The translations under genes and the position numbers were made by a program. From the NCBI GenBank assembly GCA_903813345.2, contig CAIIXF020000009.1, forward strand, positions 33,206,740 through 33,270,739: a DNA stretch of 64,000 nt, read 5' to 3'. Source of the stretch: Owenia fusiformis. Lineage: Eukaryota; Annelida; Polychaeta; Sabellida; Oweniidae. The notes beneath the pieces are model-generated. The model was not told the DNA's origin. It ran no database searches and saw only the letters and a program-made list of their open reading frames with translations. Shown here piece after piece: positions 48,701 to 60,700 of the stretch (the first letter of the stretch is position 1; each line of letters opens with the position of its first letter).

Positions 48701-51700
48701 TATGAAGTTGTTGATGGAGTTATTTATCCTTCATCCCATATTCATATAAAATGTAAGAGTTCATAATATATTACCATTACTAAATATAGAACAATGGCAC
48801 ACCTTTAGTACAATCAAACATTTAAGCATGCACTTATTGATAAGCTCACTTTAGAGTATGATATATTCTTTTGATAAAAAACCTATAACAAAGGTAGAAT
48901 AGAACTCAGCTCTTGCATATAATTTAAAATATTGTTGTCCAGTGACCATAGTTTTCTATTAGTGAAAACACCGAAATTGCTGCATAGGGTTGTCAACATA
49001 ATTAAATTTCCTTAAATAAAGCTGTCAAGTCATTGCCTATTTTATAAATTCAGAGAAATAAATATTTAACGAATGTTAAGATAATGAATGTAATAAAACA
49101 TTGTTTCTTAGCAATCAATAAAGTTTTACAAGGCCATTGTAAATAAAGGTAGAGCCTTTTGATTGATCAAATAATGCTTTTTAAAAAATAATTGATAAGA
49201 CATGGCTGTTACATAGTGTCAAGAGCAATGTGCACATTAGCTATACATGAATCAGTAACCAAATACATAGACAGCTAGACTGTGTTGATTTTATTCAAAG
49301 AGGAGTTCTCTAAAAAGAAAAATGGCGTCTGCAACAAGTACACAAGAAGAGAAATTCAAGGACATTTTGACATGCTCGATATGCCTGGAACAGTTTACAG
49401 ATCCAAAAGTGTTGCCTTGTCTGCATACTTTCTGTCTTGGTTGTATAGACACTTGGGCAACACAAAACCAGACTGGCAAGAAGCTGCCCTGCCCAATATG
49501 TAAGGAACAGATGGTTGTACCAGATGGAGGCTTAAAAGCGATGAAACCAAACTTCCTGCTTAATACAATACAAGATGTATTAAGCAGTACATCTTACCAG
49601 AATCACCAGGTGGACAATTGCGACATTTGTTTTCAAGATGAAAGAACATTAAAAGCTGAATTTAAATGTCTGGAATGTACTGAAAAACTATGTACCAACT
49701 GTTTTAAAGTTCATTCAAAGTTAAAATCATCAAAAGACCACAAAATAATCAAACTGACTGGTGATGTAGCAGTGGACATATCAAATGAAATGAAGCATCT
49801 GACTGAACGTAGTATATATTGTGAGAAACACCCCCAACAAGTACTCACATGCTACTGTACTGAAGATGCTTGTGCCATATGCTCCACTTGTTATTTTACG
49901 CAACATTCCAAACATTCATGTTCGGATATAAATGATGAGGTCTTGAGGGATAAAAAACAAATTGAAAAACTTTTGGACATCGCTAGATCCAAACAGCATG
50001 CCATGACAAATCACTTGAAAAGTTCCCAGAAGAAGCAACGTGAGAATCTGAAGTTAAAGATTAACCGGGATAGATTCCGGGTACTTGAACATGTCCAAGA
50101 CTATTACGATAATCAAGTTAAAGCATTGGATTCTCATTTTGCTGAAAACACAGGCCTCTTTTCTAAGCAAATGCTTGAGATTGAGAATTTCACACAATAC
50201 TTATGTAGTCTAAGGGACCATGGACATGCCATTGAAATTGTCAACATGAGAAAAGAATTGAACAAGAAGTATGAAGACTGGTCAAAACAAACCATCACTG
50301 GAGATGATGTTCAAGTGAGTTATATTTCTTTTACTTTTTAATGTATCAATAGAGGTACATAGATAGCAGATACATATATAATCAAAGGGCATTTTAATAA
50401 TTCTTACTATATTTTGGATTAATTTCTTATTATGTCAGCTCCAATTTTTCTTAACATTAGTAATCCTACCCCTATCTTAATCCTAAACCCAAGACTCAGT
50501 TTGTTAAATCCCTGTTAACACCTGGTCTGTATTTCATCTCAACCATGGTTTACATCTGCCTCATGTCAAATTGATCTCATGTCAAAAACAGCTTGTTTTT
50601 GAAACTGATCATCTTGACACAGGAATGTTTTGGTCCTAACTAGCTTACTTCATATCACAATCGGCTACTATATATAAGTGGTCGCCGGGTTGGCCTAGTG
50701 GTTAAGGCATTGGTCTGAAAAGCAGGAAGTCTGGCTTCAAGCTGAAAAGTAGAGGTCTTGGGTTCAAACCCAGGTCACAGCACTTCTTGTGATTTGTCTT
50801 TGACCTATGACTGCTGACCTATACCGGCGATTACTAGAGTGCTGCTAACTCGATAAAAGGCTGGCACTGGCTAGAATTGTCTATGGTTCTAGCCAGGATA
50901 AAGATACCAGTTCTTCAACTCGACAATGGGAAGAACTGCTCTACCTAAGTGACTAATATGTCATGATATGACATCTAAAGAGTCAATAAAAGATATATAT
51001 AACCTAACCATATTTCAATTTTTCAGGTCACAGGATTCAATTGTGACTTTCTTCCTGGGTTGACCACAGAAGAGTCCCAGTCCGCAGGTGAGACGATAAC
51101 TTTGGGCAAGTTTCTCCCAAAACCTAAGGACATGAATGCCAATAAGAACAGTGCAGGCAAGATCCAGTCTGTAAGAGAATCGTCAACGGTAAGAAGTAAG
51201 CATAAAAAATCCTATGCACGTGCTCTTGTTCCGACCAGTTTTGATGACACTAATGAAGATGAAAGTAGTAGTGATGATGAGTTCGTTGATTGTTTTGAAA
51301 GTACACAAGAAACTGCACAGAAAGAAGTGGAAGTACTGTACTCTATACATGTAGATGATAGACAGCCAAAATATGAAAGATGCCATTCAAAGGAAGTTCA
51401 ACTACAGGCAGAGGTGAAGGAACAAACAGCTTCAATTGCTTGTCCTAAGAAAACAGAGATGGAAAAGCATCTTGATGCTACAGATGAAGGGTGTCTTGCG
51501 ATAGATCAGTTGGATGAGAAAGATGATTGGCAAGGAGGTAAAAAAAGCAAAAAACGTTCAAATAAAAGAACAACAGTCGCATGTTACACTGTTCCACAAA
51601 AGAAAAATAGAAACAAAACGTATGGTGTCCGTTCAATTGCAGTCAAGACAAATGGAGACGTAGCGTATGTGCTCAGTGATGTTGATGAAGTTGATTTATG

Positions 51701-54700
51701 TGATAAAGCCATGACATTTAAGGTAACATTAATGGATTACAGTAGGTCAGGCTATCGCTCTGTAATTCCATTAGTTGGCAACTGCCTTGGATTTCTGGAC
51801 TCTAAATCATGCGTTAATATCTTTGGAAGACTAGATATATTCCATAAGCAAATTGATCTCAAGCAAAGTATTCATCCATACAGTAATGCTGATGCACTTG
51901 TTCCAGACATTCGTAATCTGGCTGTGTTCAAAGATGGTAACATTGCTGTGTTGAATAAAGAAAGAGTCCAGCGCATTCATCACTACAACGGGAAGCCAAT
52001 TCGCTATTTTAAAATCACTTCCATGAAGGATCCTGTCAGTCTTACAGTCAACAGTGAAGACATTGTGATTGTGGTTGATAAGGGTTCCCATAACATCAAA
52101 GGGTTCCACATGATGTCAGGGCAACCTGTTATGTCATATGGAAAAGAAGGAAATGGTACTGGTGAACTGTCTAGTCCAAATGACATATGCACAGACACAG
52201 ATAACAATATCATCATTGCTGATACAGGAAATAAGAGGGTCCATCTCTTAGATCCAAGAGGTCAGTTCAAGAAATACATCCTAAAATGTCCAGAGAGTCC
52301 TCTATCTGTGGCCATAAACAAGGACGGACATTTACTTTGTGGCACAGATGTTGGTAAAATATACTCTTTGAATTATAATGAATAGACAATGTCATTGCAA
52401 AAATAAATGGCCAGTGTAATTGTTTTGGTGAAGGATTTTAGAATTTAGAAATAAGATAAATATGATATGGCAACATAGCTGTTTATGTTTTTTTCTCAGA
52501 TTGTATTGTTGATAATGATGGCACATTGTCTCATACTTGAAAAAGAAAATTACCCATGGGAGTCTACTTTGAGAAAACAATATATTTTATGAAAAATGTT
52601 GTGTTGACATGACTGTCTAAAAATCATTTGCCATACAATACATGATTTTTCAACAAAACTGGTTGTCAAAATAACATTATTATTCTGTCAATGTATACTT
52701 ATAACCACTTACAAAATTCAAATCACTAATATTTGTAGGGGTCTCAAATCACTTCTCTTCTTACAAAAGATATATACATGAACTTTGAAGCTACTTGTAT
52801 TCAAGCTTAATGCATTTTTTTATTATTACTTTGTTCCAATATCATCTTAAATGATACCAAGATTAGGTAAAATGTCCAAGCATCCCTAAAACAGCAGGTC
52901 ACCATGATATATAGATATCTATAAATGTCTCAATCATAAAGTCTAGGGTTTATTACACCTTGGAATATGGAAGTATTTTATTCGAAAAAGCCACCAAATA
53001 TGATCTTGCAAAACTTGACCAAGTACATTACAGAGCTGCATTACTAGTAAGTGGATGCATTCAGGGAACTTCAAAAATTAAACTATTTAAAGGAATATTC
53101 CTTGCCAGACCCTTTCTCTCTTGATATGGTAGCTATAATCATATATATAGTTTCCATATTTAGCAAAACATGGGAAAATGTTTCAATATGGTCAATATTG
53201 ATCATTTAAAAATCTAGTGCTTATTTCCAGTGAGCTGCCATCTTTTAAGATTTCTTGCAGGAAGTGATGTCATCAACTCTCAACTTCTATAACCTTGCCC
53301 ATAACAGTATAGGAAAGTAGCACAAAATCACTTCTAGACAAGTGATCATTACTTTCTGTGCAAAAATATTTTCAGGGCTTGTCAACTTAGAATAAAAGAA
53401 GAGATTTTCAGAAGGATTAAATAAGATACAAAGTTGAAAAAGAATATTTAGCTGGTTTTGTAATTCTTAATAGCTCCTCACCTAATGCTAAATGCAAAGT
53501 TGAGAGTCGATGACATCACTTCCTATGTGAAATTTTAAAAGATGGCAGCTTACTGGAATTGAGCATCACATTTCTAAGTGATCAAATTTGACCATATCAA
53601 AACATTTTTGCACGTTTTGCTAAACATGGCAAGCATATATATGGTTATAGCTACCATATGAGGAGAGAGATGGTTTGGCAAGGAATATTCCTTTAAATCC
53701 CTAAACTGGAATGATCTTTTGACCAGAAGAAATGAAAAATACTTAAATCTTATGCACAAAGTAAAAAATAAAACAGTCCCTTCTTATCTCCAACGAATTT
53801 TTGACCAACATAGAAATCCTGTTCAAGATATTAACCTAAGAAATGTCAGAGAATTTAATATTCCAAAATGATCTGGCTCCTTTTCTAAATCGCCAATAAT
53901 AAAAGCAATGCGCGAATGGGAAAAGCTCCCATATTATCTAAAAGAAAATAAAAAAATTTCTAGTTTTAAAAGGAATGTTAAAAAACATTTCCGAGACAAA
54001 GATTTACCATAACCTACATCTAAGCTAGAATTATCACGAAAGAGTGAAATCCTTCTTAATCGCATTAGATGTGATTTTATTTTTACAGGCCACTTTTTCC
54101 TGCACAATTTTAGAAATGTTGACAGTCCAAATTGTTTATGTGGCTACAGAGACCAAACTACTAAGCATCTCATCTTCAACTGCCCGCTATTATTAAGAGA
54201 AAGAGAAGAACTTTGGGGGGAACTTAGGATAATGCCTGAACTTGATTTCTTTTTTCACCAAGATGCTCTTTAGAACATAAGACAAATACTCTCCTGTTTG
54301 GTGATATTTCATTGAGAATATGCAGTCAATTTGAGAAAGCATTGTGGAAGAAAGGGGTGGTGAGAGAAGGGAACATCCTACTCCATATGGACATTGCACC
54401 TGCCCACAGATCTCAAAATGTTCAGAAAACAATATCCCTGGACCTCAAAATTGAGCCCTTGGCCAATGCACCATATTGTCCAGATCTGCTCACATGTGAC
54501 TTATTTATTTCTATACTATTTATTTCTATAGGGAAAGGATGCATGTTTATTGATATTGATGAAATAAAACAACCCGTGCAACTGCATCTTGCTACCATGT
54601 CAGAGAATGGATTCAGCCTTGTCTCACAATCTTGAATTAAGAGGATGAGGAATTGTGTACATGTAGCACTTGATGGAATCTATGTAGAGGGCTCTGTGGA

Positions 54701-57700
54701 ATGAATGTGGCATGAATACCACATAGTGATGATAAAATATTCAAAATCAACTATGGCATAACAAAATGGGGTAATTCATGACTATAATGGTTTGTTTTGT
54801 TCAGCCTGCATTCAACTGCGTTGCATGTTAAACAAGCTAAAATAGCTTCAGAATGTTTGACGTAAATGTCGGTCCCGGGGTACCCATACATCCTTCACAG
54901 AAATAAAGATATATCAAAAGATATTACATGTTTTGTTTTCAAATCTTCAGAGTTGATAGATAATTGAATGATGTATCACTGGTAAGAAAATCGAAGGGAT
55001 TGGTCTATAAAAAGCATCTGTGTAAAAAAGCGTCCATTACTTATTGATCACCCCTCGTATTTATGATGAGTCAAAAACAATCAGTTCATTTCTCCAAACA
55101 GGGGAGCCATCTTTTATGTAAATTCAAATGCTGTAACCCACAGGGCCAATAATGCTTTGCTGTATAATGCTGTATACTAATACTGTTTAAATAAAGGAAC
55201 CATAAAAACTAAAACTATTACACCTTGATCCTCACTTATTTACAGCTGTGGTCTTTATCCAGTTCTTGAATTTTATTTTTATTCTTGATTTTATAACTAT
55301 AACTCACATATCGTTTGCCTGATTTTTTTGTTCATGTTTTACACACAAATACCCTATGGGGATCGTATTTAACATATTTTGCTATAACTCGAAAAGTAGT
55401 GGAGCGATTTTTTTCATCTTTGGTATGTGAATACTATAAGCATGCAACACTGTCTTATGACACTTTTAGTAGAAGGTGGCCATTTTGAAAAATGGCTGCC
55501 ATTTTTGCTATATTTTGTATGTAAAAATGCCAGCCATGGCTGTTCGATGGGATTTGCTATGCTTTGGCGTTGCTGTTGTCTAGTTTATCCTTCACTCCAT
55601 ATTCATATAAAATGTGAGAATAATATATTACCATTACTAAATTCAGAACAATGGCACACCTGGAGTTGAATCGATGATAAAAGCATGCATATACAAGGAT
55701 CATATTGTGTCATTTGTGTTGACACTTGACACTTGTATATTATTATAATGTGATAAGCAGTCTTTAGAGGGTGATATTCAGTATGCTTTTGATAATAAAT
55801 CATGAACAAAAGGTCTTGCTTATATTTTATAAGTTATAAGTTAAAATATTGTTGTCCAGTGACCATTGTAATTTTTAGCTCACATGGTGAGCTATTGCAA
55901 TCACTCACTTGTCCGTCTGTCTGTCCATCCATCCATCTGTCTGTCTGTCCGTCCGTCAACACTTGGCCTGTTTTAAAACCTCTGTCAATAGGATTTCCGT
56001 TTTAAGTTATTTTTGTTCAACATTAGAGAGATTTCGCACCTAGTGAAAGTACAACTTATAACGTATACTTATACTTATAGGTAAACGTACAAGGTGTTTC
56101 ATAATGTGGGCTTTTCGTCAGGAAAGATCTTCTCGGACTGTAATAAATACAGGTCAAAGGGATGCCATTTGTACTTTCTTGAATTGTAGCATTTTTAGTT
56201 GCCAAATGTGTTTGTCTAGAATAAAATAGGCTCATATATAGTACATATGTTATAGAGCCATCTCTTCTCAAATTGACTTTTTGGAGATGCTCGTTATGAA
56301 ACACCCTGTATGTCATAAGTTGAGCTACTGAATGGGTCGTTTCCAGGAATTGCTAGAACCTACTGGTTTGATTGGTGTTTCAAATTGATGGTTAAAGTAT
56401 TTGATTGGATACTGTTCCCACTCAGCCAATTCATTTTAAAAAATGCTTGCGGTCAATTGTTCCACACACATGTAGGCAAATCTTTATACGGAGATCGAAC
56501 TGTATACGTTATCACCTACGTAAATATACCGTTTTGTAAGTTCATTGAACTTATACTGATCATGAAAACATTGAAATAATCAACTTGTTTATGTAATGAC
56601 TCACTTTAAAGAATCATGACTCCCTTTAAAGGATCGTGTTTATAATACACTACAACTACAAGGACACGGAAGCAAACATTTAATTATAATGTGCATAATC
56701 TACACGTGCAGATGACAGTGCATTCACAGTCTCTAGTTGATGGAGCTTTTCTATAACGGGAATAGTTATGTTCCATTAAGTAAAATTGATTTTAGTAAAT
56801 ATAATAGTTCGACATGACCCTTTAAACTATACGTACGTAAAAGTTGTAGTCATCATTCACTTTTGAGCAGCACCATGTGAGCTCACTACCCACGGTACTA
56901 TTTTTTATCAGTAAAAACAGAAAGATTACTGCGTATTGCTGTAAGAGTCAGTCAAAGTAATGTCCTTGAATAAAGCTGTCATAGCATCCTTTTTTAAAGC
57001 AACTGAAAAGGTTTTATCAGCCCATTGTAAATAAAGGTAAAGGCAATCGATATGAAAAAAATGAATAGAAATACTTGATAAGACATGGCTGTTCAGCTGT
57101 TCAGTGTACATAAACTAATATTAGACAATTAGACAGGATCAATTTTATTCAAACAGGAGTTTGCTCATAAGAATAATGGCGTCTGCATCAACTACACAAG
57201 AGGAGAAATTCAAGGACATTTTGACATGTTCGATATGCCTGGAACAGTTTACAGATCCAAAAGTGTTGCCTTGTCTGCATACTTTCTGTCTTGGTTGTAT
57301 AGACACTTGGGCAACACAGAATCAGATTGGCAAGAAGCTGACCTGCCCAATATGTAATGAACAGATGGTTGTACCAATTGGTGGTTTAAAAGCGATCAAA
57401 CCAAACTTTTTATTGAATACGTTACTCGATGTACTTCAAAGTACATCAGAAGATGGTGAATTTTGCGATGTTTGTCATGAAGGTGGGGAGAAAGTGCGTG
57501 CCAATATAAAATGTCTGGATTGTACAAACAAACTTTGCAACAGCTGTTCCAGCGTGCATTCACGGCTTAAATCATCAAAAGAGCACACAGTTCTCACACT
57601 GACGGGAGATGTATCTGTTGACTTATCTAATGTAATGAAGATAATTACGGAAAGGAGCATATATTGTAAGAAACATCCTAGAGAAGCCCTGAAGTATTAT

Positions 57701-60700
57701 TGCAGGGATGATAGCTGTGTTATATGTTCAACATGCTATGTGACTGGACATTCCAGACATTCATGTTCTGATATTTATGACGAAGTTTCAACTGATAGAG
57801 AGCAGCTGCAACGACTCCTGGACATTGCTGATGCCAAATACATCTCTAACAAGAGACATCTCAAACAAATTCAGGAAGTGAAACTAATGGAAACTGATGA
57901 GGTGAAACAGAAAATAAATCAAGATCGAACACGACTTCATGAGTACATTAACAATCACTATGATAAGCAACTTGACATTATTGAGACAGAAGTACAGAGG
58001 TTACATGCAACATTCAAAGAGCTTGATGCAAAAGGCCAAGAAATGGAACAATCAAAAATGTTTTTGCACAGTTTATTGTCACATGGTCACGCAGTAGAGA
58101 TTCTAAAAATGAGAACTGAACTAAATCAAAAGCATCAAATCTTAGTGAAAGAAGGTACAAACAGACTTGAGGACAAGCAGGTAAGTTGTTTGTTCAAGCT
58201 CTACATGTAGGTTTGTCAATTTACAGTTTTATTTCACAGTCATGACAGTGACTAAGGTACGCATTATGTTATATTAGAAAATGTGAAATTTTGTTATAAC
58301 TTCAGTTCAATGCATTGATCCTTTGAGCATTTAATAATTGTTTATAATAACTTTTTTAGGTTCCAAGATGTAGCTTTACCTTCAAGCAGGGATCTTTTGG
58401 CGACACATGGATAGCTGTTGGGAATCTAGTCAGCTCTGAAACGCATGAAAATGAGACAGAAACCAAAAAGAATGTTCCTGTTGACACACTTCCAAACATA
58501 GATGAATCAGGTCACTCCAATAGCATTCATAAAACAACATCCAATCTGTATGATGAGCCACATATAACTAATACTTTTATTGTTCCAAGAAAAAATCCTG
58601 GAAAGGGTGAATATAATATTTCCGCAATGGCTGTTCGGCCTAATGGAGATGTTGCTATTGTTACCCATTGCAATAAAATCCTCATATACAGTTCATCACT
58701 TTCTGAAATGAAGTCTACCATTGCTGGAGCACCTGGATACAGAGATGTTATTGCTCTAGGTGGTGATTGGCTAATGTATACAGATACAGATGGTATACTC
58801 CATTCTTATGATACAAAAACTAAGTTTCAAGTGGAGTTTGGAGAACAAGTTAAATGTCTTGGCGTATTTCCAAATGACAACATAGCTGTTGTAGATAATG
58901 AAAAAATAATGCGTATAGACAACTGCACTGAAAGGACCCATTGTTTTGTGAAAGCAAAGTTTGATAATCCTTCAAGTGTAACAGTCAATAGTAAAGATAT
59001 TGTATTAGTTTGTGATCGGTCTAAACACATGATTCAGGGCTTCAACATGGTATCCCAGAAAGTGGTTCTCACTTACGGCTCACATGGCAATGGGAAAGGC
59101 CAACTGGATCGCCCTAAGGGTATATGCATAGATCAACAGGACAACATTGTAATTGCTGATTATGGCAACAAGAGAGTCCATTTGGTTGACCCAAATGGTA
59201 ACTTTGTTATGTATTTACTACAAAGTGAAGATGGGCCAGTGTCAGTTGCAGTAAAGAAGGATGGCCATCTTCTGTGTGGTACTGACATGGGAAAAATTTA
59301 TACAATAAAATACAAATAGAAACTTGAAATGTGTTGCCAACAACATATACAGGGTGTTTCATAATGACCGTCCCCCCATCAACCACCAATCCTGAATAGC
59401 ATACCCCCATTTGTTATATATCATATGAAAGCTTGGTCAATTCTGGACTTATTGAATCAACTTTGATTAAGCTTAAAGTTTTTTACAACGTGCTACATAT
59501 CTCTATAAAAGGTACCCATTTTACCTTTAGCATAGAATCTGAAAGCCACATTTTTTCCAAAATTAGCCATGTACCCTGCAAACAGCTATGATAACCATGC
59601 CTCAATACACTATTGGGTATAGTAATGTACAACTTCTAACATTTGATGGATGTTGAAGATATATCTTGATGATATTTGAAAGAAAAAAGTATTAAATACT
59701 TCAAAGAAATACCCAGAGAGCTCTAAATGATACAATGGATAATAGTGTTTGTAACAACAAATGAAATGGATATAAGATGTTTCTCTGGTGGATAAAGTGT
59801 AATAAAATGTATATTTTTATTCTCAAACGAATTGTTTCATCTACTTGTATCTTACACATTTTTGCAAATCCTTGACCCTTTGATCACTAATTTTGTCTTA
59901 TGGGGGGAGGGGTCTAATTAGGTTCCACATCTGTAATATGTCATATGTTTTAACCAGACCAGTACAGTTGCAATGATTTCCTGTCTCTAAACAGACATAA
60001 CGGAGCTTATTAGTGATTATTGACCTAGTCATTTTATTAATTTATCTGTATAGTTGATCTTCAAGTTCACTAATGTCATTAGAAAATGTCTAGAAAGCAA
60101 ACAACATTAGAAAGGCATGGTCGTTATTGAGAAACCCTACTTAAGACTTTTATAAACCATATATAATATGCATAGGCCAAATAGGAAAAGTAGTAGTAAT
60201 CTCAATATAGAAACTCACTGTGATAACTTCAGTTGGAATATTTTCAAAAACTTGCAGTCTTGGCACAAGATCCCCTTACTGGTATCAAATTGTATTCCCA
60301 AGTCTCTCCAAAATCTTCAACGTGTTTTTCAAACTGATATCATTGATTTTTTCAAAATCTTATCTTAGAACTGCATATAATTCAGCATATAAAAAAACAA
60401 CCATGAATTTGCATTTGTATGGCTAAACTTGTAAGAAATGATTTGATTGGTCACTACTGATCACCAACAGTGAAAATTTCTTTATTAAGTCTTAGCAGTC
60501 TAAACTAAATCCCAGTATCTGATTTTGCGAGACATCTCGGCGGCAGACTGCTAAGAGTTAAACCAATCAAATCACTTGTTACAAGTTTACAACAAATGCA
60601 GATCTGGAATTGTAAATATTTGCAGATAATTTTATGTATCTAGATTCTCCCATACATATATTCCTCTTTCGGTCGCTCAACATTTTTTGATAAAAGAAAG

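Noticed and set aside
50684-50790. Functional tRNA-Leu or tRNA-Ser
   Set aside because: The ends do not form an acceptor stem and a SINE-type body follows for a further 200 bp.
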